Assembly: GCA_022564195.1 (NCBI GenBank)
Contig: JADFLW010000012.1
Span: 1-40,375, forward strand
Reading direction: 5' to 3'
Length of the DNA stretch: 40,375 bases
DNA from: Patescibacteria group bacterium
Lineage (GTDB): Bacteria; Patescibacteriota; Microgenomatia; UBA1400; Chisholmbacteraceae
The notes beneath the pieces were generated by a model, which did not search any database, was not told where the DNA came from, and worked only from the letters and a program-made list of their open reading frames with translations. The position numbers and the translations under genes were made by a program. This document shows positions 24,846 to 33,030 of the stretch, piece by piece; the first letter of the stretch is position 1, and every line of letters begins with the position of its first letter.

Positions 24846-24875
24846 TTCGACTCCTTCCAGGGATACTTTTTGTTT

Positions 24876-25508
24876 TCAGGCGGCGAGGGGGAGGGATTGG
24901 TAGGTTTCTTGAGTAGAAGATGGAGGGGGTTTGATCACTCCAGAGGAACCCGGGTTGAAGTCCTGTTTCTTCTCAGCTTCCTCTTCAGATTCTTCTTGTT
25001 TTGATTCAGGCTCTCTTGATCCGGATTGGTTAGCGGAAACTTCTTTCTGTTGCTCGATATTTTCCTCGATCGACTGCTCCCACTCTTCTCGAATGACCTG
25101 GTTGCGAGCCCATCTCCATGTGTTCCAATCTGGCCCGCTCATCTCTGAGCCAACAATTTCTGCAGTCTCTTTGATCACTTGGGCGGGGAGTTGATCGAAG
25201 CCGCCTTTCGGCTGGACGAAGGCGCCGACAGCAACTTCAAAGTATAACGATTTCATGGTCATGTACGTCTCGTTGATGAAATCTGGCATTTTGATAGCCA
25301 AGGTCGAGGTGATCACGCCGTACTCCCAGACCACGTTCATGGTTTCAGTGTGGTTTTTGGAGGGGCGAGTATGGAGCCACTCGTGCCACCCCGCCTCACC
25401 GGCCCAAGCATTCCATTCGGCCTCGGGAACCACCATGGTCGGTGGTGCCTTTTCTTTGACCGCATTGACCACGTTGGCTGGGGAGTATCCGACCACTTCC
25501 GAACTCAT
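24876..25508 (-). CDS. Unrecognised 210-residue protein with acidic C-terminal tail
   Basis: I do not recognise the family. Residues 1-135 look folded and Trp-rich (PEAEWNAWAGEAGWHEWLHT, NTWRWARNQVIREEWEQSIE). Residues from about 140 are a disordered Gln/Glu/Ser tail (KQEESEEEAEKK) that ends in a Pro/Ser segment. No signal peptide or membrane helix. AAAGG lies 4 bases before the ATG at 25508. The gene ends 12 bases from the tRNA-like remnant on the other strand. Confidence 0.7.
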   Translation of the reverse strand: MSSEVVGYSPANVVNAVKEKAPPTMVVPEAEWNAWAGEAGWHEWLHTRPSKNHTETMNVVWEYGVITSTLAIKMPDFINETYMTMKSLYFEVAVGAFVQPKGGFDQLPAQVIKETAEIVGSEMSGPDWNTWRWARNQVIREEWEQSIEENIEQQKEVSANQSGSREPESKQEESEEEAEKKQDFNPGSSGVIKPPPSSTQETYQSLPLAA

Positions 25509-25672
25509 ATACCTTTATTCTCTCACACTCTGTAAAGCGGGCAAGGTTGCGATTCTTCCAGGAGAAAACGACGATTTCGTTTCTTTACGATCGAGGACAC
25601 GAGGTGACCAATAAGGGAGGGCCTGAAAAAAGAAGATAAGGGGCCAGGGGGCTACGGTTCAGCGACTACGAT

Positions 25673-25879
25673 TTAGGACTGATCGGTGGGTTCGGTTCCG
25701 TCGGTTTCGGATATTGATGTTGCGATGATGGCGGATGCCTCGTCGTAACCGAGATCTGTAAGAAACTCCTGGCGTGCTTCGTCGCTTACGCCGTTCTCGA
25801 CCATGTCTTGGTATTCTGCAAGTTTATCAGGATCGACCTGATTGGGTGGTCCGGTGTCTTCTTCAATGGTGTTTGCCAT
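25673..25879 (-). CDS. Small acidic protein (68 residues) with strong ribosome site
   Basis: The ATG at 25879 is preceded by AAAGGAGGTGGAGAT, a near-perfect ribosome site, which decides the start. The product is strongly acidic (MANTIEEDTGPPNQVDPDKL) with Asp/Glu/Thr throughout and no Cys or membrane segment. No family recognised. The strength of the site suggests high expression. Confidence 0.65.
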   Translation of the reverse strand: MANTIEEDTGPPNQVDPDKLAEYQDMVENGVSDEARQEFLTDLGYDEASAIIATSISETDGTEPTDQS

Positions 25880-25968
25880 ATCTCCACCTCCTTTCTTTTG
25901 TTTTCTGAGTTTGTGATATTGTACTGCAATTGTCAACACGATGTTCTGGCAGGGAAAGGGTGGGTTGG

Positions 25969-26012
25969 AATCATGAATTCAGGTGGACGGCCGTCGACTC
26001 AGATTCAGGATT
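25969..26012 (-). repeat. Nested palindromic element, copy D
   Basis: 44 bp: outer arms AATCATGAA (25969-25977) and TTCAGGATT (26004-26012), inner perfect palindrome GACGGCCGTC (25986-25995). Opposite orientation to copies A-C. Confidence 0.8.
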
Positions 26013-26078
26013 CGTGGGGATTGTCTGAGGTTATCTTTACTACATGCTTTAAAGGAGAATCCCTGCAAGGTAATGGGG

Positions 26079-26108
26079 TGGACAGGGGTTTTGGAGGATG
26101 GGTACAAT
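26079..26108 (+). promoter_or_regulatory. Promoter of the Pro-Thr linker protein gene
   Basis: TGGACA (26079-26084), 18-base spacer and TACAAT (26103-26108), 6 bases before the ATG at 26115. Confidence 0.55.
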
Positions 26109-26114
26109 GGACAT

Positions 26115-26795
26115 ATGGAGGACTCTGGTAAGCTTCTTCGACTCGTGGGCATTGCCGTGGTCGTGGCGGTTCTCCTTGTTGCTGCCTGGTTTCTGTTTGG
26201 CAGCCGTCGGGAGAAACCGGTTGAGCCGTCCCAGATCCAGGAGGTGACGCTGACGCGTGGCGACACCAGCATCACCCTTACTCGGGGAGGGACGCTGACG
26301 GTACGGGTTCCAGAAGGGGTGTTCCAGCAACAGTGGGATGAGGAGCGGGTGCGTGCCTTTTTTGCCCAGTTTGAGGCGCAAGATTTTACCCCCTTTGAGG
26401 CCTACGGCGAGGAGACTGACGGATACATCTTAACGATTGTGACGGCTGATGGAGAGCAGAAAACGTATGTCTTACCCTTCTTGGGTGTTCCTCTCCCGGA
26501 GGTGGTCGAGGAGTTCATCGAAACGCTTGAGGAGCTGTCTGGTGCTGTTCCCACTCCCACGCCCACCCCAACCCCAATCCCGACGCCTATCGTGTTTTTC
26601 CCGACCCCGACCCCAACCCCAATCCCGACACTTGTGCCGACTGTGCCACCTGCTCCAACTCCAACCCCGACGCCTTCTGGTGGGGATGGGGGGACGGGCG
26701 GACTGGCGCCGCACGAGCAGCCGTTTGAGTGCCAGTTCACCGATCCAGATATTAAGCCCGATATTCTTTCCGAGACGGTGTGCACACCGGAGTAG
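26115..26795 (+). CDS. Membrane-anchored protein with Pro-Thr linker
   Basis: 226 residues from the ATG at 26115, chosen from the -10 box 6 bases upstream. An N-terminal membrane helix (about 8-28, LVGIAVVVAVLLVAAWFLFG) anchors it. Residues about 40-140 form a small beta-rich domain (DTSITLTRGGTLTVRVPEG, DGYILTIVTADGEQKTYVLP). A Pro-Thr repeat linker (about 150-200) follows, then a short Gly-rich tail with two cysteines (FECQF and TVCTPE) that could form a disulfide outside the cell. No family recognised. The linker style resembles the lipoproteins at 39056 and 40118, suggesting a shared surface location. Confidence 0.75.
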   Translation: MEDSGKLLRLVGIAVVVAVLLVAAWFLFGSRREKPVEPSQIQEVTLTRGDTSITLTRGGTLTVRVPEGVFQQQWDEERVRAFFAQFEAQDFTPFEAYGEETDGYILTIVTADGEQKTYVLPFLGVPLPEVVEEFIETLEELSGAVPTPTPTPTPIPTPIVFFPTPTPTPIPTLVPTVPPAPTPTPTPSGGDGGTGGLAPHEQPFECQFTDPDIKPDILSETVCTPE

Positions 26796-26824
26796 ATATT
26801 CAGCGTCTAGCGTTTAGGGTTGAG

Positions 26825-28243
26825 CTATTGTCGCTGCCAGGAGAGGGTTTCGATCCCACCGACTGAGGGGTAATAGGGTGGGGGGTTGTAACTCAAGTTT
26901 AGATCGAAGGTGATGGTTCGAGTCCTGAATCCTGAATCCGGGGCGGTGCCAAAATTCCAGTAGGGCTTCTGGTAGGAGATGAGCGCGCCGTAGATGCTCA
27001 GTGAGTTGCGGACGGCGTTGGGGTGACTGCCGCAGAACGACAGATACCCGTGGCGCATGATGCGACCTTGTTGTGCTAGGAGGGCGGCGTTGATCTCAAA
27101 ATCATCGGGAATGTCACGGGCGAAGTAGATGTCGTTGTTGGCGATCAAACCCAAGGCATGATTGCCGTCTTTTTCTAAGTACGTTACATTGTCGTAGATC
27201 CAGATATTGGTCTTACTCGTACTGATGGGGAAGCGGGCGGCGACCAGTGTCACCCTCCCGTTGACGACACCGGATACCCAGATAGTGTCTTCGAGGAAGA
27301 TGATCGGTGTGTCCGCGACGTTGTAGGTGCCCAGTAGGTTTTGGCCAGTCACTATCTGGCGGCGTCGGGCGCAGCCGCCTTCATCCGCTGACCAGCCATG
27401 GAGCCGTTGGGCCGAGTTGACGCGATAGATATCCACCGTGCCGCTGGCATTAAAGACCACGTGGTAGCCATGTTTGCCGGACCTGTCCATGTAGACACCG
27501 TCGGTTTGTGCCGCGGAGCGCATCTGACCGAAGTCGTATGAGATCGCATCAAAGTCAATGGCTGGCACTGGATAGTCCCAGAGACTCTTGTCCTCACCGA
27601 TTCCCCAAACTCCCGGTTTGTCCTGAGTAGGACTGCAGCCAGTTTCTTTCCCACACTTATATGTTTCCTTGGCGCTTGCGACGGTTGAGGTGTTGATACC
27701 ATCTTGACGGATACCGGTGTTCGTATGAACTTTCCCGTTGACCGTGATGCCGGTGCCTAACCAGAGGCTGGCGTTTGAGAGAAAGGCGAAGCTGGCGTAG
27801 GAGGATTGTCCGAAGCGAGCGACGACCGTCTGTTTCACGTCGGGGAAACGGGTTGTCCACGCGGTTGATTTGACGGTGACGATTGAGGAGCCGACCTCTG
27901 GGGGAGTGATCTCGAGGCTGAACTGGCCGATGATTGATCCTTGAGGATCGCGGTAGTCGTGCACATACGGTCCCGGTCCACCGGTGCCGTCTTGGAAGTC
28001 GGTTGGATCCTGAATGAGGTGGTAGAGGTAATAATTGGTTCCCGCTTCAGCGATGTTTAACGACTGATCGTGCGCCGTTTGACGGAATGAGAAGTCGAAT
28101 TGTGACGCGAGGACCGCCAAGAGAGAGTAGATGATGATCGAGAAGGTGGCGGCGGTGATGAGAAGGGAAATGAGGACGGAGCCACGTTGAGAATTGAGAT
28201 TTGAGAACCGAGAATTGAAAATTGAAAATTTTGGTTTCGTCAT
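26825..28243 (-). CDS. PilX-like minor pilin / pilus assembly protein
   Basis: 472 residues from the ATG at 28243, which overlaps the upstream gene's stop as ATGA, indicating translational coupling. After a basic leader comes RGSVLISLLITAATFSIIIY (the PilX_N-type hydrophobic segment) and DQSLNIAEAGTNYYLYHLI, a hallmark of PilX-like proteins. The large C-terminal part is beta-rich with several Cys (CGKETGCSP, GGCARRR, FCGSHP) and is unlike typical short PilX proteins, so it may be a tip adhesin. The first ~20 residues (KFSIFNSRFSNLNSQ) come from an A/T-rich repeat. Last gene of a three-gene pilin operon. Confidence 0.8.
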   Translation of the reverse strand: MTKPKFSIFNSRFSNLNSQRGSVLISLLITAATFSIIIYSLLAVLASQFDFSFRQTAHDQSLNIAEAGTNYYLYHLIQDPTDFQDGTGGPGPYVHDYRDPQGSIIGQFSLEITPPEVGSSIVTVKSTAWTTRFPDVKQTVVARFGQSSYASFAFLSNASLWLGTGITVNGKVHTNTGIRQDGINTSTVASAKETYKCGKETGCSPTQDKPGVWGIGEDKSLWDYPVPAIDFDAISYDFGQMRSAAQTDGVYMDRSGKHGYHVVFNASGTVDIYRVNSAQRLHGWSADEGGCARRRQIVTGQNLLGTYNVADTPIIFLEDTIWVSGVVNGRVTLVAARFPISTSKTNIWIYDNVTYLEKDGNHALGLIANNDIYFARDIPDDFEINAALLAQQGRIMRHGYLSFCGSHPNAVRNSLSIYGALISYQKPYWNFGTAPDSGFRTRTITFDLNLSYNPPPYYPSVGGIETLSWQRQ

Positions 28244-28839
28244 AGGTTGGTCTTTAGGCTTCGGATTTGGACGAATGGTTCCAACGTCAGCTCTCCTTCT
28301 GGACGGTCGGGATCGGCGTTCACACGGACCGATATTTTGACGAGTGTTACTTGGGAAAGCGGCGCAGGTGTTGAGAGCGGGTTGTTGGTTGTATCGGTAG
28401 GCCAATCCTCGTTGTAATAGTAAAAGACGGGGTCGGTGCCATTTTGGATGTGTTCGGCGACAATTTTGACGACCTCACTCGCTGAAGGGTAGGTGGCGGG
28501 GAAACCAACAGGGTCGATGGTCCCTTTCTTGAGTTCGGTGCCGTCCAGGAAATAGCGGACGCGTTCGATATCCTCGTCATTGTCGGCGTTGGAGTAAAAG
28601 GTGATTTGCTGGTCTGTCGCTTCCTCCAAGGGGAAGGATCCGTTTTCTGATTGGCGGGCGCTTCGCAGTTCTGCCATCGCTGTTTGCAGGGCAGCGTTTG
28701 CGTTCTCCGTCGTGAGGACCGAGCTTAGGGAGAATGCTTCGCTCTGGGCGAGGAAGGCTTGAATGGCGATCACGCCGGCAACCAGGGCCACGAAGATGCC
28801 CATGCCAAGCAGAAGCTCGATCAACGTAAAAGCTTTCAT
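28240..28839 (-). CDS. Type IV minor pilin with N-terminal methylation motif (PilW-like position)
   Basis: 199 residues from the ATG at 28839 (MKAFTLIELLLGMGIFVALV); an ATG at 28863 would add MKQWSNGT. The prepilin motif is intact with Glu at position 5 of the mature protein and Ala instead of Gly before the cleavage site. The helix is followed by a globular domain (AALQTAMAELRSARQSENGS, ITFYSNADNDEDIERVRYFL). By order in the operon it corresponds to PilW/PilJ. A prepilin peptidase would be needed; none is in the window. The stop overlaps the next gene's start. Confidence 0.85.
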   Translation of the reverse strand: MKAFTLIELLLGMGIFVALVAGVIAIQAFLAQSEAFSLSSVLTTENANAALQTAMAELRSARQSENGSFPLEEATDQQITFYSNADNDEDIERVRYFLDGTELKKGTIDPVGFPATYPSASEVVKIVAEHIQNGTDPVFYYYNEDWPTDTTNNPLSTPAPLSQVTLVKISVRVNADPDRPEGELTLEPFVQIRSLKTNL

Positions 28840-28870
28840 TGTTCCATTACTCCATTGCTTCATTGTTGTC

Positions 28871-30226
28871 TTAGAGTGAGTCGAGCTCAATGGTGTATTC
28901 TGTTTGTCCTGAAACATCGATTGGATCGCTCCTGGGTGTGTAGCCGGTTTTTGAGACCGTTGCGGTGTAGCTTCCTGCTGCCAAGGGGCTGAAGAAGGCT
29001 TGGCCGAAATCCGGCACATCCGCTTCGCCGGTGACGATAGTCTCGTCATAACCTCCAGAGCCCGTCAGTTGGGCGCTGGCGCTGGCGATGGCACTCCCTG
29101 AGGCGTCGGTGACGGCAAGCAGCAGGGTGTTAGTGGCATGCGATGCGGAAGCGAACAGGAGATTGAGCGTTTGATCGGGGAGCGCAATGATGGGGCGAAG
29201 GGGGTTCGTCCCAGCCAAATCCCAAGACCCGGATGGAAGGATGAGTTGATAGCTATCCCACTCCATGTTTTCAAGAGTCAGGCTCCCCGAACTGTTTGTT
29301 TGTAAACTCGCGTTGTATTTGTAGACCGGATCTCCTAGGCTGTCGCTGCCGATGGTCTTTCCACCTCTGAAGTCGAAGGCCTTGTTGGGGAGAGAGGTAT
29401 AGTTGTTCGCTCGATCTCGGGTGGAGGTCAGGTTGATGGTTGCAAAGAGATCGATGGCGAAACTAATTTCCGTGAGCTCTCCTTCGATGACTGAAGCGTG
29501 TGGTTTGTCGGGGTTGGTGACTTCGGCGGTTGAGTAGGTTCGGTCGGTGCTGAAGCCGGTTTTTGTTGCGGTTATTTCGTAACAGGTATCGCAGGGTGGG
29601 GAACCCGGGAGAAAGATCAGCCCGTTGTCGTTGGTCAGGAGGTCCAGGTCAATCTGCGGACTCACTTGGGTATTTATGATGCGGACGTTCGCTTGCGGAA
29701 CTGGAACGGCGTTTGCGTCAAAGACGAGGATGGAGAGCGCCCCGCCGCCAGTGACCGAACTGGAGGCGATGTCGGTGACGAAGGTGACCGATTCTCCAAC
29801 AACGAAGCGGCCGGTCCACGAGACATCGACACGAACTCTTTTGTAGTCGTTAGGAAAGGGATCAACGGGTGCGAGTTGGTCAAAGGGGTCGTCGATGAAG
29901 ATGACAGCGGTGCGTATCGTGTAGTCTAGGCCGTTTCGGTTTACGGTTTGCAATTGTGGGAGGTCTCCAGGGGGGATTCCGCCGGTGACCCCGACCGAGG
30001 CATAGGGGAGGTTGTGAATTTCCTCGATGCGCTCGTTTGCCAAGTGTCTAGCAGTGAGCTGAGTTCTGGAGTTTCCTAACAGGTCATAGGCGGCGACGAT
30101 CAGCGACCCAAAGGCATGGAAGAGGATTAGAAGGATTGCCAAGCCCAGGATTGCTTCGATCAATCCTTGTCCCCGCTGAGCGAGGTGTCCCCTCTGTGAC
30201 TTTTTTCTGGGCAGGTTGGAGGACAT
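28871..30226 (-). CDS. Prepilin-like protein with carboxypeptidase-regulatory-type repeats
   Basis: 451 residues from the ATG at 30226, favoured over 30232 because TATACT then lies 8 bases upstream. The N-terminus RGQGLIEAILGLAILLILFH is a pseudopilin-type helix. It is followed by a pilin-like stretch (LTARHLANERIEEIHNLPYA) and then two or more beta-sandwich domains of the carboxypeptidase regulatory type (LSILVFDANAVPVPQANVRI, TNTLLLAVTDASGSAIASAS, AAGSYTATVSKTGYTP). The sandwich repeats are unusual on a pilin and suggest a surface-displayed or tip subunit. First gene of the operon; only about 30 bases separate it from the next. Confidence 0.85.
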   Translation of the reverse strand: MSSNLPRKKSQRGHLAQRGQGLIEAILGLAILLILFHAFGSLIVAAYDLLGNSRTQLTARHLANERIEEIHNLPYASVGVTGGIPPGDLPQLQTVNRNGLDYTIRTAVIFIDDPFDQLAPVDPFPNDYKRVRVDVSWTGRFVVGESVTFVTDIASSSVTGGGALSILVFDANAVPVPQANVRIINTQVSPQIDLDLLTNDNGLIFLPGSPPCDTCYEITATKTGFSTDRTYSTAEVTNPDKPHASVIEGELTEISFAIDLFATINLTSTRDRANNYTSLPNKAFDFRGGKTIGSDSLGDPVYKYNASLQTNSSGSLTLENMEWDSYQLILPSGSWDLAGTNPLRPIIALPDQTLNLLFASASHATNTLLLAVTDASGSAIASASAQLTGSGGYDETIVTGEADVPDFGQAFFSPLAAGSYTATVSKTGYTPRSDPIDVSGQTEYTIELDSL

Positions 30227-30234
30227 GTGCATCT

Positions 30235-30240
30235 AGTATA
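30235..30240 (-). promoter_or_regulatory. Extended -10 box of the pilin operon
   Basis: Minus strand TGCTATACT, 8 bases before the ATG at 30226 and only 2 before the one at 30232; this spacing decides the start. Confidence 0.6.
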
Positions 30241-30313
30241 GCAGGTTGGAGACGATGGGAGTCAAGTATGCTCAAGGTCTGGTAACAGAAATTTGTTTAG
30301 AGAAGAATGCGGT

Positions 30314-31399
30314 TTACAGCGGGAGTTCGATTTTGCTCATGTCGGAGACGGTTAACTTGTACGCGGGGTTGGCGGAGCGGGTGCCGTGGACGGTGGCGTC
30401 TTTGCCGATCATGCTGGCTTCGATCCGGTTGGGGGTGTCGATGATATCGGCGCCTTCCATGATGATGGAGTACTCGATGGCGGCGTTGGCGATTTTTACA
30501 CGGTTCGCAATGGAGGTGTAGGGACCGATGTACGCGTCGTGGATATGGGCGCTTTCTCCAATTGATACGGGCCCGACTATTTGGCTATTTGTCACCACGC
30601 TCCCTTTGCCTACATCAACCTTCCCCATGAGTTTAGAGTCCTTGTCCACTTTGCCCTTCACCTCTCCGCTGCAGTGGAGTTCGAGCATCAAGCGGTTGGC
30701 TTCTAGGCTATCGTCGAACTTTCCTGGGTCAAGCCATTCACCCTTGATCTCCTCGACCTCCACGCGGTGACCGTGTGTAATAAGGTAGTTATAGAGATCC
30801 ACAATTTCGTATTCCCCGCGAGCCGAGGGTTTGACGGCGTCCTGTCCATGGAACGCCTGGAAGACCTTATGGCTGAAGAAGTACAAGCCTGGGACTCCGA
30901 AGTTGTTGGGAGGTTTTTTGGGCTTCTCCACGACTTTCACCAGTTTCCCATTTTCAAAGAATGGAACGCCGAGCCGGTAGTTCTCCTCATGTTCGACGAT
31001 GGTGAGTAAGGCGTCTGGCTTGGTCTTGATGAAGTGATCAAACGGGGCCTTGAGGCCCTCGGTGAAGATGTTATCTCCTAGGATGTAGACGAATGGGCTT
31101 TTGCCAAGGTACTTTTCGGAGATCATCACGACATGGCCGACTCCCAAGGGTTCGGGCTGGTTGATGTAGGTGATTTTCACCCCCCAGCGGGATCCATCTC
31201 CCAAGACGTTTTGGATCGCTTGTCTGGTCTCGTTGACAACGATACCTACTTCTTTGATCCCGAGGGAGAGGAGGCTCTCAAGGGGGTAGAATATGAGGGG
31301 TTTGTTTGCGATCGGGAGAAGGTGCTTGTTTACGGTGAACGTTAATGGGCGAAGACGGATGCCCTTACCTCCGGCGGCGATGAGCGCTTTAAGCTTCAT
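30314..31399 (-). CDS. Sugar-phosphate nucleotidyltransferase, long RmlA type
   Basis: 361 residues. The nucleotide-binding signature LIAAGGKGIRLRPLTFTVNK starts at residue 6; KHLLPIANKPLIFYPLESLL, FVYILGDNIF (metal-binding Asp) and VVEKPKKPP follow. The C-terminal ~110 residues form a left-handed beta-helix-like part (SQIVGPVSIGESAHIHDAYI, IGPYTSI). This two-domain layout fits the 'RmlA_long' glucose-1-phosphate thymidylyltransferases, so dTDP-glucose synthesis is the best guess. Another sugar nucleotide cannot be excluded. It probably feeds the glycan pathway of which the GT4 gene and the WecG remnant nearby are parts. Confidence 0.87.
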   Translation of the reverse strand: MKLKALIAAGGKGIRLRPLTFTVNKHLLPIANKPLIFYPLESLLSLGIKEVGIVVNETRQAIQNVLGDGSRWGVKITYINQPEPLGVGHVVMISEKYLGKSPFVYILGDNIFTEGLKAPFDHFIKTKPDALLTIVEHEENYRLGVPFFENGKLVKVVEKPKKPPNNFGVPGLYFFSHKVFQAFHGQDAVKPSARGEYEIVDLYNYLITHGHRVEVEEIKGEWLDPGKFDDSLEANRLMLELHCSGEVKGKVDKDSKLMGKVDVGKGSVVTNSQIVGPVSIGESAHIHDAYIGPYTSIANRVKIANAAIEYSIIMEGADIIDTPNRIEASMIGKDATVHGTRSANPAYKLTVSDMSKIELPL

Positions 31400-31466
31400 A
31401 ATTTGCTGAACTCTTGCGTACGGTGATGTATCGTAGCATAATTATTTGCTCTGTTAAAGCTTGGGG

Positions 31467-32840
31467 TTACTTCAATTTGATCGCATAAATATTCGGAGGA
31501 AGATCCGATTCGACGTTGAGGTTGGTGAGGATGAGGAGCTTGGAGCCGTCTGGCCAGGGGTAGGCGAATTGATTCTCAAACTGACCCGTGTAGATAGTAG
31601 CGCGGTTCGTGCCGTCGTATTCGAGAATGGAGACGTTGCCTTCTTCGGTAAGAATCAGATGGTTGGAGTCAGGAAACCATTGGAGTGATTGGGTTGTGAT
31701 CGGCGTGTATTGCGCCTTGAATTCAGCGATGGTTTCGGCGGTTGTCCCTTCTTGGAGCTTGGTATGGGCGCTGGGCGAGGCTTCGGGGGTGAACAGGGTT
31801 CTTGGGATGATTTGATCAATAAGGAGCATCCTTGTTCCCGGCTCTCCCAGTTCTGCGGGTGCGGAGGTTTCTAGAATGAGGAAGTTCGTATCTTCCTTGA
31901 TGTCATAGACATAGACGCTTCCAGGCTTTATCGACCGCTCTTGGCGTTGGGTGCTGGTTGAGGGGAGGGGTGGGATGAGTCCTTTCGGTATTTCGACTTC
32001 ACGAGTTGCGGTGTACATCAGCTTCTGGTCGTCGGGAGAGAAGTAGAGGTTGGTGGCGGAGGCGGTTGCAATCTTTTGCATCTCAAGAGGAAGCTCTAGG
32101 AGCTGATCGTTTATTTTGCGGGCAAGCTGTTCTTCCCATTGCGAGAAAACAAGCGGCAATCGGGCGGTTGCATCTCGCAGGGACTCTTGCCTGTTGAAGT
32201 CAGAAGCGTCTAGAAGAATGTTTTGCTCAAGCGATTTTTTTGTTTTCTCATCGGCTGAAAAATGGGTGAGCACCTGGTTTGAGTCCGGAGACCAACCAAG
32301 GATGGCTCGGGTGAAGTCAAGGCTTTCCGTATTGCGAGCGATTTGGCGTGGCTCTTTGGAGAGCGAGAGCGGCCGCTCAACGAGATCGAGGATCCATAGG
32401 CCTTTCTTCACCTCTTCGCTGGATTGTGTCACGGCATAGATGATTTTTTGTCCGTCAGGGCTTGGGGAGAGGTTCTTTGCCCCCGTAAAGGTTAGGGGTC
32501 GAAGATCGGTTACCGCAGGGAACAGTCGAGCGTTTGCTTGCCTCACGAGTTCTGCTTGGATGGTGAGGGTCTTTTTCCATGAAATGTACCCGTCTTTTTT
32601 GATCTCGACCTCGTACTCGCCGGGAGGAAGGTTGATGGTGTCGTCCGTGGCGGTGGTGAGCTTCCCGTCTATTAAGACCTGGGCGCCTTTGGGAGTGGAG
32701 TTGAGGACCAAGAGGCCCGTGCCTTGAATCTCGCGGGTTTGGAGGTTGGGACGGTAGCCTTTGGCAAATTGGATTGCGGCGTAGGTTCCGGCAATGAGGA
32801 CGATTGCGGTGGAGAGGGTGATGAGGAGCCTTCGGTTCAT
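31467..32840 (-). CDS. Membrane-anchored PEGA domain protein with beta-propeller-like repeats
   Basis: 457 residues. An N-terminal membrane helix (about 5-24) is followed by a PEGA domain (about 42-106: LLVLNSTPKGAQVLIDGK, LPPGEYEVEIKKDGYISW). The rest carries TolB/WD40-like blades (NLSPSPDGQKIIYAVT, ILGWSPDSNQVLTHFS, LYFSPDDQKLMYTATR, LQWFPDSNHLILTEEG, FAYPWPDGSKLLILTN). It should face the outside and may bind wall or surface components; no enzymatic motif is seen. The -10 box TGCTATAAT lies 10 bases before the ATG. Confidence 0.88.
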   Translation of the reverse strand: MNRRLLITLSTAIVLIAGTYAAIQFAKGYRPNLQTREIQGTGLLVLNSTPKGAQVLIDGKLTTATDDTINLPPGEYEVEIKKDGYISWKKTLTIQAELVRQANARLFPAVTDLRPLTFTGAKNLSPSPDGQKIIYAVTQSSEEVKKGLWILDLVERPLSLSKEPRQIARNTESLDFTRAILGWSPDSNQVLTHFSADEKTKKSLEQNILLDASDFNRQESLRDATARLPLVFSQWEEQLARKINDQLLELPLEMQKIATASATNLYFSPDDQKLMYTATREVEIPKGLIPPLPSTSTQRQERSIKPGSVYVYDIKEDTNFLILETSAPAELGEPGTRMLLIDQIIPRTLFTPEASPSAHTKLQEGTTAETIAEFKAQYTPITTQSLQWFPDSNHLILTEEGNVSILEYDGTNRATIYTGQFENQFAYPWPDGSKLLILTNLNVESDLPPNIYAIKLK

Positions 32841-32850
32841 AGCGCTGCCA

Positions 32851-32856
32851 ATTATA
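32851..32856 (-). promoter_or_regulatory. Extended -10 box of the PEGA protein gene
   Basis: Minus strand TGCTATAAT, 10 bases from the ATG at 32840; identical to the box at 21591-21599. Confidence 0.6.
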
Positions 32857-32902
32857 GCAGAGCGGACTTTGAAAATTCTCCATGTGTGCTTGGAATTTGC
32901 AC

Positions 32903-32931
32903 TTTGGCAATTGTGCCAAATGCGTTATACT
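32903..32931 (+). promoter_or_regulatory. mreB promoter with overlapping palindrome
   Basis: TTGGCA (32904-32909), 16-base spacer and TATACT (32926-32931). The -35 box lies in a perfect inverted repeat TTTGGCA-ATTG-TGCCAAA (32903-32920), which could be an operator. It implies a leader of about 90 bases containing GCCTGA...TCAGGC and ending in AAAGGAGG. Confidence 0.6.
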
Positions 32932-33030
32932 TGCCCCGCTAGAACTCCTGCCTGATCTACGGTCTACGGCCTGTACTTTCAGGCACGTCGTCTACGGGGC
33001 TTGCGCCAGAACCAGCAAAGGAGGTTTATC

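Larger units (their letters stand above)
24652..24864 (+). pseudogene. Interrupted tRNA-like sequence enclosing tRNA-Arg
   Basis: TCCCTG (24653-24658) pairs with CAGGGA (24858-24863) as an acceptor stem. TAGTTTAACGGA (to 24670) and TAGAAC (24703-24708) form a D-arm very like that of the adjacent tRNA-Arg once the hairpin 24671-24702 (TCCCGT...ACGGGA) is removed. GAAGG (24803-24807) and TTCGACTCCTTC (24846-24857) form a T-arm once 24808-24845 is removed. An intact tRNA-Arg occupies the anticodon-arm position. I cannot rebuild a valid anticodon arm with U33, so this is probably a tRNA remnant; processing to a functional RNA seems unlikely but is not excluded. Confidence 0.55.

Noticed and set aside
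26402-26785. Minus-strand frame rich in Gly-Val repeats
   Set aside because: It is the complement of the Pro-Thr linker coding region; the plus strand has a promoter, membrane helix and folded domain.
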